Origin: Erythrobacter sp.
GTDB taxonomy: Bacteria; Pseudomonadota; Alphaproteobacteria; Sphingomonadales; Sphingomonadaceae
Reading direction: 5' to 3'
NCBI GenBank assembly: GCA_019739335.1
Contig: CP073261.1
Location: forward strand, 2,842,001 to 2,906,000
Length of the DNA stretch: 64,000 nt
Part shown: piece after piece, positions 1 to 11,304 of the stretch
How positions within the stretch are numbered: position 1 is the first letter of the stretch
How the letters are laid out: every line of letters begins with the position of its first letter
Made by a program: the position numbers and the translations under genes
The notes under the pieces: model-generated
The model's database searches: none
Told to the model about the DNA's origin: nothing
Seen by the model: the letters and a program-made list of their open reading frames with translations, nothing else

Positions 1-378
1 GTCGATTACCAGATCGCCCATCCGCTGCTCGCCTTCGGTTACATCCTGCTGATCTCCGCCACCTTCTCGCTGCTCGGCTTCATCATCGGGCTGTGGGCGG
101 ACGGGTTCGAGAAGTTGCAGATCATCCCGCTGCTGATCCTGATGCCGCTGACCTTCCTTGGCGGTACATTCTATTCGATCGACGTGCTCGAAGGCCCTTG
201 GCGCACGGTCGCGCTGTTCAATCCGGTGGTTTATCTGGTGAACGGGTTGCGCTGGACCTTCCTCGGCCAGTCGGATTTCCCGATTATGGTTTCGCTCGGC
301 GCGACACTGGCCTTCCTGCTGGTCTGCGTCGGCATAATTGCATGGATATTCAAGACCGGCTGGCGCTTGCGCGGCTGA
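1..378 (+). CDS. ABC-2 type transporter permease, C-terminal part
   Basis: The frame is open from the first base, so the gene begins outside the window. The visible 125 residues hold three hydrophobic segments (about residues 9-30, 39-58 and 99-118). The stretch LTFLGGTFYSIDVL followed by FNPVVYLVNGLRW is the usual end of ABC-2 permeases of the drug, polysaccharide or NodJ export type, which pair with a separate ATPase to export a substrate across the inner membrane. The substrate cannot be told from this fragment, and the ATPase gene is presumably upstream. The next gene begins 17 bases downstream on the same strand. Confidence 0.88.
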   Translation, partial: VDYQIAHPLLAFGYILLISATFSLLGFIIGLWADGFEKLQIIPLLILMPLTFLGGTFYSIDVLEGPWRTVALFNPVVYLVNGLRWTFLGQSDFPIMVSLGATLAFLLVCVGIIAWIFKTGWRLRG

Positions 379-395
379 CTTGCTAGCGAAGCTCA

Positions 396-2478
<2,083 letters not shown>

Positions 2479-2511
2479 TCGCCTGATACCTTCCCGGCAA
2501 ACGGAGGGATT

Positions 2512-4488
2512 ATGCAAAACAACACCTTATCGGCCGTTATTGTCGCCGCATGCCTAGCCTGTGCGCCCGCCGCCTTGGCCCAGCAAAGCGAGGCGGAGGA
2601 ACTCGCCGCCCGTTACGGCGCGCGGCCCACGGTTCTCGATATCAGCCTGTCCCCCTCCGGCACCAAGATCGCCTACATCACCTCGGACAACGCCACTACC
2701 GAGATCCTCAACGTCGTCGATCTGAACGGAACGGCAGAACCGGAGCCGCTGCTCTATCTGGGCGAGGCGAATGCCGAAATGACCCGCTGCGACTGGGTCA
2801 ACGATACCTGGCTTGTCTGCAATGTGGTCGGCATTAGCCGCGTCAATGGCAGCATTCCCATCAGCTATTCGCGGCTGCTTTCGGTCGGCACCGACGGATC
2901 GGACCCCAATCTGGTGACTGCCCGCCGGTCCTCCAGCGCGCGCGGCGTGCAGCAGGATGGCGGATCGGTGTTGGCACTGGACGTGGAGGGTGAGGAGAAC
3001 CGCGTCCTCATCACCCGCGATTTTCTCGAGGACACCGAAATCGGCTCCAGACTGGGTAATGCCGAACCGGGGCTTGGTGTCGAAAGTGTCGATGTCACCC
3101 GCAACCGCCGCACCACGGTGGAAGACCCGGACCAGTTCGCCACCGGCTATATCGCCGACGAGACTGGCGAAGTACGCCTGAAAATTCGTAACCCGCGCGA
3201 CGGGGCCGGTCGTCTAACCGGGGCGACCCAGTACTGGTATCGTACGCCCGACTCCAGCCGCTGGATCAGGTTCGAAGGGGAACTGGCCGATTTCAACCCG
3301 GTCGCCGTCAGCGCCGCGGACAATGTTGCCTATGGTTTCCAGACTCGCGATGGCTATCAGGCACTCTATCGCGTGGCTTTGGATGGCACTGCCAACAGCG
3401 AAGTCGTGCTGTCACGCAGCGATGTCGATGTTGACGGGCTGATGCGGATCGGGCGGCAGCGGCGCGTGGTCGGCGTTTCTTATGCAACCGAGAAGCGCGA
3501 GATCGCCTATCTCGACGAGGAACTGGAGGGGCTGGCCAGCCGCTTGCAGGCCGCGCTCCCCGGCACGCCGCTGATCTCCATCGCGGATGCCTCGGCGGAC
3601 GAGCGGACGCTGCTCATCGTCGCGTCCAGCGATGTCGATCCCGGCATGACCTACCTGCTGGAACGGGACAGCAATACGCTCTCTCCCTTGCTGCCGCTGC
3701 GCGATGCCGTGGCCGAACTGCCGATGGCACCGATGCGCCCGATCACTTTCCCGGCGGCGGACGGAACCCAAATTCCCGGCTATCTCACCCTGCCACTCAA
3801 TGTCGAAGGGCCGATGCCCGCCGTGGTCATGCCGCACGGCGGGCCGGGTTCGCGCGACGAATGGGGCTTCGACTGGATGGTGCAGTTCTTCGCCGCACGC
3901 GGTTATGCGGTGCTCCAGCCGAATTTCCGCGGTTCGGCGGGATACGGCGAGGCGTGGTTCGGTCGAAACGGCTTTCAGCAATGGGAAGTGGCCGTGGGCG
4001 ACGTCAACGATGCCGGGCGCTGGCTGGTGGCGGAAGGGATTGCCGATCCGGCGCGCCTTGGCGTGGTTGGCTGGTCCTACGGCGGCTATGCGGCGCTGCA
4101 GTCGCAGGTGGTTGATCCGGAACTGTACCAGGCCGTGGTCGCGATTGCCCCGGTCACCGATCTGGAACTGGTAGTGGAGGAAGCACGGGACTACACAAAC
4201 TTCGCGGTGGTGCGCCGCTTCATTGGCGACGGTCCGCATGTTGAGGCAGGCAGCCCGGCCAACTTCGCTGACCGTTTTGCCGCGCCGGTACTGCTGTTCC
4301 ACGGCACCGAAGACCTGAACGTAGGCCACTTCCAATCGCGCCGGATGCGTGACCGGCTGGAAGCGGCGGAGGCCGATGTCCGCTATGTCGAGTACGAAGG
4401 TTTCGATCACCACCTCGATCACGGCCAGGTGCGCGGCAACATGCTGTTGGCGATCGACGGGTTTCTGGGCGAGCATCTCGCCCCGTGA
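2512..4488 (+). CDS. secreted S9 family prolyl-oligopeptidase-type peptidase
   Basis: 658 residues with a cleavable signal peptide (about 1-23, ALA before QQSEAEE), so it acts in the periplasm or outside the cell. The N-terminal part (about 30-400) has the repeats of a beta-propeller. The C-terminal alpha/beta-hydrolase domain holds the nucleophile Ser522 in GWSYGGYA, the acid in HGTEDLNVG and a His-rich FDHHLDH stretch (residues 631-637) that supplies the catalytic His. It fits the acylaminoacyl-peptidase/dipeptidyl-peptidase group of S9 enzymes; the peptide preference cannot be told. A GGAGG ribosome-binding site precedes the ATG. The stop overlaps the following GTG start by 4 bases. Confidence 0.93.
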   Translation: MQNNTLSAVIVAACLACAPAALAQQSEAEELAARYGARPTVLDISLSPSGTKIAYITSDNATTEILNVVDLNGTAEPEPLLYLGEANAEMTRCDWVNDTWLVCNVVGISRVNGSIPISYSRLLSVGTDGSDPNLVTARRSSSARGVQQDGGSVLALDVEGEENRVLITRDFLEDTEIGSRLGNAEPGLGVESVDVTRNRRTTVEDPDQFATGYIADETGEVRLKIRNPRDGAGRLTGATQYWYRTPDSSRWIRFEGELADFNPVAVSAADNVAYGFQTRDGYQALYRVALDGTANSEVVLSRSDVDVDGLMRIGRQRRVVGVSYATEKREIAYLDEELEGLASRLQAALPGTPLISIADASADERTLLIVASSDVDPGMTYLLERDSNTLSPLLPLRDAVAELPMAPMRPITFPAADGTQIPGYLTLPLNVEGPMPAVVMPHGGPGSRDEWGFDWMVQFFAARGYAVLQPNFRGSAGYGEAWFGRNGFQQWEVAVGDVNDAGRWLVAEGIADPARLGVVGWSYGGYAALQSQVVDPELYQAVVAIAPVTDLELVVEEARDYTNFAVVRRFIGDGPHVEAGSPANFADRFAAPVLLFHGTEDLNVGHFQSRRMRDRLEAAEADVRYVEYEGFDHHLDHGQVRGNMLLAIDGFLGEHLAP

Positions 4489-4799
4489 GTGAGGTTTTCG
4501 CGCCTGATCTCTGCTCCACCATGGAAGAGGTGCGGGCGGGGGTGGACAATGTCGATCACGAGTTGCTGGCGCTGCTCGCCACGCGCTTCGGTTACATGCG
4601 CGCGGCTGCGCGGATCAAGCCGGAGCGGGGGCAGGTGCGTGACGAAGCGCGCAAGGCCGCAGTGATCGCCGCGGCCGTGGCCGAGGCCGAAGCGCGTGGG
4701 ATTCCGTCGCAAGTGATTGCACGGATGTGGGATCTGCTGGTTGAAGGCTCTATCGGCTACGAACTGGCTGAATGGGATCGTCTCAGGCGAAAGGCTTGA
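4485..4799 (+). CDS. chorismate mutase, AroQ type
   Basis: 104 residues, the size of a free-standing all-helical AroQ enzyme, which converts chorismate to prephenate for phenylalanine and tyrosine synthesis. Recognisable are the first helix (MEEVRAGVDNVDHELLALLATR), an Arg/Lys-rich second segment (AARIKPERGQVRDEARK) and the last helix (WDLLVEGSIGYELAEWD). It starts at a GTG overlapping the peptidase stop as GTGA, so translation is probably coupled. Salicylate-forming isochorismate-pyruvate lyases (PchB) share the fold and cannot be fully excluded, but no siderophore genes are nearby. Confidence 0.85.
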   Translation: MSEVFAPDLCSTMEEVRAGVDNVDHELLALLATRFGYMRAAARIKPERGQVRDEARKAAVIAAAVAEAEARGIPSQVIARMWDLLVEGSIGYELAEWDRLRRKA

Positions 4800-4868
4800 C
4801 TGGCGAGAGGCAAGGTCGCTGCGGATTGTTACAATCACGGTCACTTGCGCCGACATCGTGTCCGCTGC

Positions 4869-4904
4869 AAAACGAAAAGGGCGGCCCCGCAGGACCGCCC
4901 GTTT
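4869..4904 (-). terminator. rho-independent terminator of rpsD
   Basis: A GC-rich hairpin with outer arms GGGCGG and CCGCCC (4879-4884 and 4895-4900), followed on the minus strand by TTTTCGTTTT. It lies about 70 bases beyond the rpsD stop. It has the form of an intrinsic terminator and is read in the rpsD direction. Confidence 0.7.
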
Positions 4905-4906
4905 GC

Positions 4907-4964
4907 GAATCCCCGCGCAGGCGGAGATCTTTATCGGCCTGAGGTCCCCGCCTGCACGGGGACT
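4907..4964. repeat. REP-like inverted repeat (CCCCGYGCAGGCGG arms)
   Basis: Two 14-base arms face each other at 4911-4924 and 4949-4962; they match except for one base. The right copy also forms its own hairpin, GTCCCC paired with GGGGAC. The element sits between the rpsD terminator and the rpsD stop. It has the look of a dispersed palindromic element of alphaproteobacterial genomes; only one copy is in this window. Confidence 0.55.
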
Positions 4965-4974
4965 CACTCAGGGA

Positions 4975-5589
4975 TCAGCGCGAGTAGAACTCGACCACCA
5001 GGTTCGGTTCCATCTGCACCGGGTAGGGCACTTCATCCAGCGTCGGGACGCGGGCGAAGGTCACCTTGTCGTTGCCGTCCACGGCCACATATTCCGGAAT
5101 ATCACGCTCGGCCAGGCTCTGCGCCTCGATCACCAGCGCCATTTCCTTGGCCTTGTCGCCCAGCGAGATCACGTCGCCCACGTCGCAGCGGCGGCTGGCT
5201 ATGTTGCACTTCACGCCGTTGACGCGGATGTGGCCGTGCGAAACGAGCTGGCGCGCGGCGAAGATGGTCGGCACGAACTTGGCGCGGTACACGATCATGT
5301 CCAGCCGGCGTTCGAGCAGACCGATCAGGTTTTGGCCGGTGTCGCCCTTCATGGCGCTGGCCGCCTTGTAGGTGGACTTGAACTGCTTTTCGGTCACGTC
5401 GCCGTAGTAGCCCTTCAGCTTCTGCTTGGCGCGCAGCTGCAGGCCGAAGTCGGAGACCTTGCCCTTGCGGCGCTGGCCGTGCTGGCCGGGGCCGTACGAA
5501 CGCTTGTTGACCGGGGAATTCGGGCGACCCCAGATGTTTTCACCCATCCGGCGGTCGAGTTTGTGCTTGGCGCTGGTGCGCTTCGTCAT
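4975..5589 (-). CDS. rpsD: 30S ribosomal protein S4
   Basis: 204 residues, standard alphaproteobacterial length. Primary 16S rRNA binder that nucleates assembly of the small-subunit body; in some bacteria also a translational repressor. The N-terminal [20 protein letters not shown], the [10 protein letters not shown] segment and the S4 RNA-binding domain (about residues 94-156, beginning [21 protein letters not shown]) are clear. The start at 5589 has AAGGA about nine bases upstream; a 15-residue upstream extension of the frame does not match the family. It stands alone, with no other ribosomal genes beside it, and has its own terminator. Confidence 0.98.
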   Translation of the reverse strand: MTKRTSAKHKLDRRMGENIWGRPNSPVNKRSYGPGQHGQRRKGKVSDFGLQLRAKQKLKGYYGDVTEKQFKSTYKAASAMKGDTGQNLIGLLERRLDMIVYRAKFVPTIFAARQLVSHGHIRVNGVKCNIASRRCDVGDVISLGDKAKEMALVIEAQSLAERDIPEYVAVDGNDKVTFARVPTLDEVPYPVQMEPNLVVEFYSR

Positions 5590-5762
5590 GCTGACGATTC
5601 CTTCTACTTGCTGGACCACCCCAGTGGTGATCATTTAACCCGGTATCGCACCGCCAGACCGAAATGCCTGACGCGGCTGCCGCTTCACCGGGGTGCGGAG
5701 CCAATACTTAGCGAAGGCGCGCGTTTAGCTTCGCGCGTTCCAAAGTCAAGCAGAGACGTGGT

Positions 5763-6086
5763 TCAGCAGCCGCCCATGGGGTCAGGGCGACACTGCACCC
5801 CGCCAGAAGCAGCGCGCCCGGTGGCACTGTGCGCTTCACCGCTGCGACGGGAGGTGGTGTTCCACTCGTTGCGGGTCATGCAGATTTCCACCCGCCGGGT
5901 GAGCGAGCCGGTGGCGCGCTGGCGGCGGCAGATCACTTCCTCGCCGGGATCGGGCTCTTCGGTGGCAGGGGCGGTGGTTTCCGTCTCGGCAGCTGGCGCG
6001 GGGGCGGTGGCAGTCGTCGCTTCCTGTGCCAGCGCCCAACTGCTCCCCAGCGCCAGCGCGGCAACGGCGGTGATGAGTGTTTTCAT
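5763..6086 (-). CDS. small secreted protein with a Cys pair, unknown function
   Basis: 107 residues. A signal peptide (MKTLITAVAALALGSSWALAQ) is followed by a low-complexity Thr/Ala/Pro/Glu linker (about 22-45) and a short C-terminal part with EVICRRQRATGSLTRRVEICMTR and a final QCRPDPMGGC. The pattern EEVICRR...G(S/T)R...ICMT is common in short periplasmic proteins of sphingomonads, for which no function is established. GGGAGACAGG lies just before the ATG at 6086; a longer frame to 6158 exists but lacks a ribosome-binding site. Confidence 0.75.
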   Translation of the reverse strand: MKTLITAVAALALGSSWALAQEATTATAPAPAAETETTAPATEEPDPGEEVICRRQRATGSLTRRVEICMTRNEWNTTSRRSGEAHSATGRAASGGVQCRPDPMGGC

Positions 6087-6154
6087 GATCCTGTCTCCCT
6101 TTATCGAGGATCTTAACACAGAATCGCGGGGAGTTGGAAGGCGCGCATTTGTCG

Positions 6155-6886
6155 TCAACTGTCGCGGCGGGCGAGCCTTTGCAATGTCGTCAGCACGCCG
6201 CGCAGGGTGCGGACTTCAAGGTGGTTCCAGCCCGGCTTGGTCAGGATCCCGCGCAGATTGCGACGGGTGGCATCGCGGCGATCTTCGGGGAAGTAGTAGC
6301 CGAGCGGTTCGAGCATGGCATCGAGGTGGTCGATCAGCCCCTCAAGCTCCTCCTGCGGGGCAGGGGGCAACAGGTCTTCCTGCGTGGGCATCACAAGCGT
6401 CTGGTGCCGCGAAAGCTCGTATGCAACCAGCATCACCGCCTGCGCCAGGTTGAGCGAGCCGAACTCCGGATTGATCGGCGCGGTGACAATGGTGCGGGCA
6501 AGCGCGACATCGTCGGTCTCCAACCCGGAGCGTTCAGGCCCGAACAGGAAAGCGCTGCGGCCCTTTTGCTGCGGCACTTCGCGCGCGGCTTCCTCCGGCG
6601 TGCGCACCGGCTTGGTCACGCCGCGCTTGCGCACCGTAGTGGCATAGACATGCGCGCAATCGGCCACTGCCTCTGCCGCGGTCTCGAACACCCGCGCCTG
6701 TTCCAGCACAATGTCCGCGCCCGAAGCGGCAGGCCCGGCGGAGGGATTGGGCCAGCCATCTCGCGGGGAGACCAGTCGCAGTTCGGTCAGCCCGAAATTG
6801 AGCATAGCCCGCGCCGCCTTGCCGATATTCTCGCCGAGCTGTGGGCGAACGAGGACGATGACAGGGGCCTCAGTCGCCAGCGGCAT
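6155..6886 (-). CDS. trmJ: tRNA (cytidine/uridine-2'-O) methyltransferase, TrmJ type
   Basis: 243 residues from the chosen start. A SPOUT (SpoU) knot methyltransferase: motif 1 [20 protein letters not shown] at the N-terminus, motif 2 [10 protein letters not shown] near the middle and motif 3 [19 protein letters not shown]. It has the roughly 80-residue C-terminal extension expected of TrmJ, which methylates position 32 of several tRNAs. The start MPLATEAP at 6886 overlaps the end of nrdR by 17 bases; an extension upstream inside nrdR has no family match. It is the last gene of the rpiB-glyA-nrdR run. Other SpoU substrates are possible. Confidence 0.85.
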   Translation of the reverse strand: MPLATEAPVIVLVRPQLGENIGKAARAMLNFGLTELRLVSPRDGWPNPSAGPAASGADIVLEQARVFETAAEAVADCAHVYATTVRKRGVTKPVRTPEEAAREVPQQKGRSAFLFGPERSGLETDDVALARTIVTAPINPEFGSLNLAQAVMLVAYELSRHQTLVMPTQEDLLPPAPQEELEGLIDHLDAMLEPLGYYFPEDRRDATRRNLRGILTKPGWNHLEVRTLRGVLTTLQRLARRDS

Positions 6887-7331
6887 CACGCACCGTGCTG
6901 GCGAATTCCTCGAAATCCTTGGCCTCCCCGAAATCACGATAGACCGAGGCGAAGCGGATGTAGGCGACCGAGTCCAGTTGCCGCAGCCCGTCCATCACCA
7001 TTTCACCGATGCGTTCGGAGGAGACTTCGCTCTCACCCGCGGTCTCCACCTGCCGCTGGATCCCCGAGACGAGCTGGTCGATCCGTTCCTGCTCCACTCC
7101 GCGCTTGCGGCAGGCGAGGGCGACGGATTGCTCGATCTTGGCGCGGTCGAAGCCTTCGCGGCGGTCCCCCGACTTTACCACGGTCACTTCACGCAGTTGC
7201 ACGCGTTCGAAAGTGGTGAAGCGCGCCCCGCAGCCTTCGCACTGGCGGCGGCGGCGGATCGAGGTGTTGTCTTCGGTGGGGCGCGAATCCTTTACCTGGC
7301 TGTCATCGTGCGCGCAGAAAGGGCATCTCAT
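6870..7331 (-). CDS. nrdR: transcriptional repressor NrdR
   Basis: 153 residues, full length. Zinc ribbon at the N-terminus (CPFC at 3-6 and CEGCGARF at about 32) followed by the ATP-cone (about 49-139, from [17 protein letters not shown]). NrdR senses ATP/dATP and represses ribonucleotide reductase genes by binding NrdR boxes; no nrd genes are in this window. It lies downstream of glyA and a small membrane protein, a common arrangement in Alphaproteobacteria, and overlaps trmJ. Confidence 0.98.
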   Translation of the reverse strand: MRCPFCAHDDSQVKDSRPTEDNTSIRRRRQCEGCGARFTTFERVQLREVTVVKSGDRREGFDRAKIEQSVALACRKRGVEQERIDQLVSGIQRQVETAGESEVSSERIGEMVMDGLRQLDSVAYIRFASVYRDFGEAKDFEEFASTVRDAAGD

Positions 7332-7354
7332 CGGACTTTATTGGGCATGATCGA

Positions 7355-7591
7355 TCAGGGGCGCACGCGCTTGTAGAGCATGAAGCCTGCGCCCGCGACA
7401 CCGCCGATGATCGGGCCGACTACCGGCAGGACCCATCCGGCAACTGCACCGATTGCAGCGCCGGTCAGCACCGGCTTGGTGGAAGGATGCTGCATACCTT
7501 CGCGGCCCATCGCCTTGGCCTCTTCCACGGCATCCACAAGGATACGGCTGTCGATCGGGTCGTTCTGGTTCTTCTGCGGATCGTTGTTCAT
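7355..7591 (-). CDS. small membrane protein, unknown function
   Basis: 78 residues from the ATG at 7591 (a second ATG directly before it at 7594 is possible). Soluble N-terminal half (NNDPQKNQNDPIDSRILVDAVEEAKAMGREGMQ), then Gly-rich hydrophobic stretches (TGAAIGAVAGWVLPVVGPIIGG and AGAGFMLYKRV), which read as one or two membrane passes of glycine-zipper character. It overlaps the glyA stop (GTATGATG), with GGGAAG upstream, so it is probably translated by coupling to glyA. It is not a family I can name. Confidence 0.7.
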   Translation of the reverse strand: MNNDPQKNQNDPIDSRILVDAVEEAKAMGREGMQHPSTKPVLTGAAIGAVAGWVLPVVGPIIGGVAGAGFMLYKRVRP

Positions 7592-8901
7592 CATACTCTT
7601 CCCGGATAGACGGGGAAGGCCGCGCACATCTCGCCCACTTCACGACGCACGCGTTCTTCCACCTGGGCGTCCCCCTCGTCGCCATTGCGACTCATGCCGC
7701 CTACGACTTCCGCAATCATAGCACCGATCTTGCGGAATTCGGCAGGCCCGAATCCGCGCGTGGTGCCCGCCGGCGTCCCCAGACGAATGCCGCTGGTGAC
7801 AAACGGGCTGCGGGTGTCGAACGGGATGCCGTTCTTGTTGCAGGTGAGCAGCGCGCGATCGAGGCCCTTCTCCGCCGCCTTGCCGGTTACGTCCATCGGC
7901 GTGAGATCGGCCAGCATCAGGTGATTGTCGGTACCGCCGGAAACAATATCGAGGCCGTTCTCGGATAGGCTTGCTGCAAGCGCCTTTGCGTTCTCGACGA
8001 TGGACGCGGCATAGGTGCGGAATTCGGGGCGCAAGGCTTCGCCGAAAGCCACCGCCTTGGCGGCGACGTAATGCATCAGCGGGCCACCCTGCATACCGGG
8101 GAACACCGCCATGTTGAGCGGCTTCGACAGCGCCTCGTCGTTCCACAGGATGATGCCCGAACGAGGGCCGCGCAGGCTCTTGTGCGTGGTCGAGGTAACG
8201 ATGTGCGCGTGCGGGATGGGCGTGGGATGCGCCCCGCCTGCTACCAGGCCGGAGAAGTGCGACATATCAGCCAGCAGGTAGGCCCCCACCTCGTCGGCGA
8301 TCTGACGGAACTGGGCGAAATCCCAGTGACGCGGATAGGCGGTGCCGCCGCAAATGATCAGCTTGGGTTTGTGCTCGTGCGCCAGTCGGCGGACCTGCTC
8401 CATGTCCAGCCGGCTGTCCTCTCGCCGCACGCCGTAGGGCACGCAGTTGAACCACTTGCCGCTCATGTTGACCGGCGAACCGTGGGTCAAGTGCCCGCCG
8501 CTGGCGAGGTCCAGCCCCATGAAGGTATCGCCGGGATTGAGCAGGGCGAGGAACACCGCCTGGTTCATCTGGCTGCCCGAATTGGGCTGAACATTGGCAA
8601 AATTGCAGCCGAACAGCTCGCAAGCGCGGGCGATCGCAAGCAGTTCCACCTCGTCCGCATATTCACAGCCGCCATAATAGCGGCGACCCGGATAGCCCTC
8701 GGCATATTTGTTGGTGAACACAGAGCCGCAGGCTTCGAGCACTGCGGGGCTGGCGATATTCTCGCTGGCGATCAGCTCGATCCCGTGGCGCTGCCGACCC
8801 AGTTCCTTGCCGATGATTTCGTGCACCAGCGGATCGGCCTGTTCGAGACTGTCGTACCAGAAGCGGTCGAGCGGGGAAGTTTCGGCGGGGCGCGTGCTCA
8901 T
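7591..8901 (-). CDS. glyA: serine hydroxymethyltransferase
   Basis: 436 residues. PLP enzyme that interconverts serine and glycine and charges tetrahydrofolate with one-carbon units. Clear marks are [36 protein letters not shown] and the PLP-lysine segment [16 protein letters not shown]. Full length compared with the usual 415-435. The start is one base beyond the rpiB stop, so rpiB and glyA are surely one transcript, and the stop overlaps the next small gene. Confidence 0.98.
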   Translation of the reverse strand: MSTRPAETSPLDRFWYDSLEQADPLVHEIIGKELGRQRHGIELIASENIASPAVLEACGSVFTNKYAEGYPGRRYYGGCEYADEVELLAIARACELFGCNFANVQPNSGSQMNQAVFLALLNPGDTFMGLDLASGGHLTHGSPVNMSGKWFNCVPYGVRREDSRLDMEQVRRLAHEHKPKLIICGGTAYPRHWDFAQFRQIADEVGAYLLADMSHFSGLVAGGAHPTPIPHAHIVTSTTHKSLRGPRSGIILWNDEALSKPLNMAVFPGMQGGPLMHYVAAKAVAFGEALRPEFRTYAASIVENAKALAASLSENGLDIVSGGTDNHLMLADLTPMDVTGKAAEKGLDRALLTCNKNGIPFDTRSPFVTSGIRLGTPAGTTRGFGPAEFRKIGAMIAEVVGGMSRNGDEGDAQVEERVRREVGEMCAAFPVYPGRV

Positions 8902-8902
8902 G

Positions 8903-9364
8903 TCAGGTCTCGTTGTTGAGGTTGGGGCTGGGGGCGGGGTTGGAAAGCTGGTCGACCCGCCGCTGATGGCGGTCCCCCAGAAATTCGGTATCGAGGAAGG
9001 CGGCGAGGCAGGCCTTGGCCATTTCCGGCCCGATCAGCCGTGCGCCCATTGCGATGGCATTGGCATCGTTATGCGAGCGGGAAAGCTGCGCCGAAAGCGG
9101 CTCCGAAACCAGCGCGCAGCGCACCGCCGGATTGCGGTTGACCGCGATGGCAATGCCGATCCCGCTACCGCACAGGGCCACGCCGCGCTCCACCGTGCCA
9201 TCCGCCACCACGGCGGCGAGGCGATAGCCATAATCGGGATAGTCGACGCTGGCAGTAGTGTCCGGGCCAAGGTCGGCGACCTCGTGACCCTGCTCGATCA
9301 TCCACTCGCGCAATTCGGCTTTCAGGTCGACGGCGGCATGATCGGAGGCGATGGCGATACGCAT
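8903..9364 (-). CDS. rpiB: ribose 5-phosphate isomerase B
   Basis: 153 residues. Interconverts ribose 5-phosphate and ribulose 5-phosphate in the pentose phosphate pathway. The family start [11 protein letters not shown], the active-site Cys in [16 protein letters not shown] and the [12 protein letters not shown] segment are present. It may instead start 12 bases upstream (MSPPMRIA, 9376); neither site has a good ribosome-binding site. It heads the run rpiB-glyA-nrdR-trmJ and is divergent from the sterol desaturase-like gene across about 75-90 bases. Confidence 0.95.
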   Translation of the reverse strand: MRIAIASDHAAVDLKAELREWMIEQGHEVADLGPDTTASVDYPDYGYRLAAVVADGTVERGVALCGSGIGIAIAVNRNPAVRCALVSEPLSAQLSRSHNDANAIAMGARLIGPEMAKACLAAFLDTEFLGDRHQRRVDQLSNPAPSPNLNNET

Positions 9365-9451
9365 GGGGGGCGACATAGGCACTTGCAGCCCGCCTTGCCA
9401 CCCGGAAAAAGGGCCATTTATCCTTTGTCCCCCACAAGCGGTGCTGTAGCA

Positions 9452-10684
9452 ATGCGGATCATGGGGGATGCAGAACCGCTTCAGGTGAACATAGCGCCAG
9501 TGGCTGGTGCGTCGCAGAACCTGTCGGCGCAGGGCGAGTCCCCTTCGGCAGACGGTGCGGAGCGCTGGCTCGAACGCACATTCGCTGATGCTGCCCCGCG
9601 ACGGTTCGGTTCCGGCTGGATCAGCGGGGTGCTGGCGGTGTTCCTTGGCCTTCTGGCGCTGATCGCAGTATTGTGCCTGCATTTCCCGCAATACCTCACC
9701 CTGCCCGAATTGCGGACGCTGTATCCGCTCGAATGGGTCAGGCTGGCGATCGATCTGGCAATCCTGCTAGTCTTGCTGCTGGCTGGATTGTCGATGATCC
9801 TGCGGAGGCGCAAGGCGTTGGGGCTAACGGCGGTTGTTCTCGCCGGTGCCGCACTTGCGCTGGGCGGCGGCGGAGCGACCTTGGGCGACGGGGAAGGCAG
9901 TGCCTTCTATCTCGGTCTCGACTGGTTTGTGCTCGGCACGCTTTCCACCGTGGGAATCTTCGTCCCGCTCGAAAGTGCCTTTGCCCTGCGGCGCGAGCAG
10001 GGGCCGTTCCGCCGTGGCTGGCTGACCGATGCGCAATACTTCTTCTTCAGTCATGCGCTGGTGCAACTGATGAGCGTGCTGGTAGTCGCGCCAGTGATTT
10101 ATCTCGGCGCACTGGTTGCGCCGGAGGCGAGCCAAGGCATCATGCAGGCCCTGCCATGGCTGGTGCAGTTCGCGCTTTGCCTGCTGCTGGCGGATCTTGC
10201 GCAGTACGGCGTCCACCGCGCGTTTCATGCTTCACCGATGCTGTGGCGGTTCCACAAGGTTCATCATAGCGTCGAAGCGATGGACTGGCTGGCGGGATCG
10301 CGGCTGCATCTGGTCGATGTGTTGGTAACGCGCGGACTGGTGCTGCTGGCTCTGGTGCTCGCCGGATTCGCCCAGAGTGTCGTCTATGCCTATCTCGCGC
10401 TGGTCTCGTTCCACGCGGTGTTCATCCATGCCAACTTCGCCCCGCGTGCGCGGTGGCTGGAGCGGTGGATTGCGATGCCGCGCTTTCATCACTGGCACCA
10501 TGCGATCGAACCCGAAGCGCGCGATGTGAACTTTGCCGTTCACCTGCCGATGATCGACCGCTGGTTTGGCACGCATCACTTGCCCTCCGATCAATGGCCG
10601 GGGGGTTATGGCATCGCCGATGAAAAAGCACCCGCGGGTTGGCTGGCCCAGTTCGTCTGGCCGCTGCGACGCAGGATCCGATGA
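9452..10684 (+). CDS. sterol desaturase / fatty acid hydroxylase family membrane protein
   Basis: 410 residues. A cytoplasmic N-terminal part (to about residue 50) is followed by several membrane segments (about 52-75, 90-110, 125-145, 155-170, 195-220 and 230-250). The C-terminal half has the His clusters of the di-iron superfamily: HRAFH, FHKVHHS and FHHWHHA, with a late HH in FGTHH. The family hydroxylates or desaturates lipids, including carotenoids and fatty acids; the substrate here is unknown. An ATG at 9461 is an alternative start. The 3' end nearly meets the convergent pseudouridine synthase gene. Confidence 0.88.
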   Translation: MRIMGDAEPLQVNIAPVAGASQNLSAQGESPSADGAERWLERTFADAAPRRFGSGWISGVLAVFLGLLALIAVLCLHFPQYLTLPELRTLYPLEWVRLAIDLAILLVLLLAGLSMILRRRKALGLTAVVLAGAALALGGGGATLGDGEGSAFYLGLDWFVLGTLSTVGIFVPLESAFALRREQGPFRRGWLTDAQYFFFSHALVQLMSVLVVAPVIYLGALVAPEASQGIMQALPWLVQFALCLLLADLAQYGVHRAFHASPMLWRFHKVHHSVEAMDWLAGSRLHLVDVLVTRGLVLLALVLAGFAQSVVYAYLALVSFHAVFIHANFAPRARWLERWIAMPRFHHWHHAIEPEARDVNFAVHLPMIDRWFGTHHLPSDQWPGGYGIADEKAPAGWLAQFVWPLRRRIR

Positions 10685-10687
10685 TTT

Positions 10688-11230
10688 TCAGGCCGGGCGC
10701 CACTCGCCTGGTTGCAGGCCGTCGAGCGTCCATTCGCCAATGCTCCAGCGGACCAGTCTAAGGGTCGGGTGGCCGACCGCCGCCGTCATCCGCCGCACCT
10801 GCCGGTTGCGGCCTTCGCTGATGGTGAGGCGGAGCCAGCAATCGGGCACGCTCTTGCGAAAGCGCACCGGCGGATCGCGCAGCCAGAGCTGCGGATCGGC
10901 AATGCGTTCGGCGAAGGCAGGGCGGGTAGGTCCGTCGTTGAGATCGACCCCGGTGCGGAGCCGCGAAAGGGCTGCATCGTCCGGCTCTCCCTCCACCTGC
11001 ACCAGATAGGTCTTGGCCAGCTTGAACTTCGGATCGGCAATCCGCGCCTGTAAGCGCCCGTCATCGGTGAGCAGCAACAGGCCTTCGCTGTCCCGGTCGA
11101 GCCGCCCGGCGGGATAGACGCCGGGAATATCGATGTAGTCGGACAGCGTCGCCCGCGCCGTGGGGCTGCCGCGATCGGTGAACTGCGACAGCACGTTCAT
11201 CGGCTTGTTGAAGAGGATCAGGCGGGACAT
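10688..11230 (-). CDS. 23S rRNA pseudouridine synthase, RsuA/RluE type
   Basis: 180 residues. The domain begins directly with [17 protein letters not shown] and has the catalytic Asp in [18 protein letters not shown], the [11 protein letters not shown] strand and the GRNRQVRRM motif. There is no N-terminal S4 domain, which points to the RluE group (modification of 23S U2457 in E. coli) rather than RsuA or RluB. The frame stays open about 280 bases upstream, but that extension runs through a divergent gene and has no family match. Confidence 0.92.
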   Translation of the reverse strand: MSRLILFNKPMNVLSQFTDRGSPTARATLSDYIDIPGVYPAGRLDRDSEGLLLLTDDGRLQARIADPKFKLAKTYLVQVEGEPDDAALSRLRTGVDLNDGPTRPAFAERIADPQLWLRDPPVRFRKSVPDCWLRLTISEGRNRQVRRMTAAVGHPTLRLVRWSIGEWTLDGLQPGEWRPA

Positions 11231-11254
11231 TTGTATAACTTCATACTTTGCAGG

Positions 11255-11269
11255 AACTGGTATACAGTT
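11255..11269. promoter_or_regulatory. possible operator, AACTG-N5-CAGTT
   Basis: A 15-base inverted repeat with perfect 5-base arms lies in the 74-base gap between the divergent pseudouridine synthase and the unknown 220-residue gene, 36 bases before the latter's ATG. The site could bind a dimeric regulator; nothing in the window identifies one. A short palindrome like this may also occur by chance. Confidence 0.25.
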
Positions 11270-11304
11270 GTCTATCAAGTCCGTTGGCGTTGGGGGGAAA
11301 GCGC

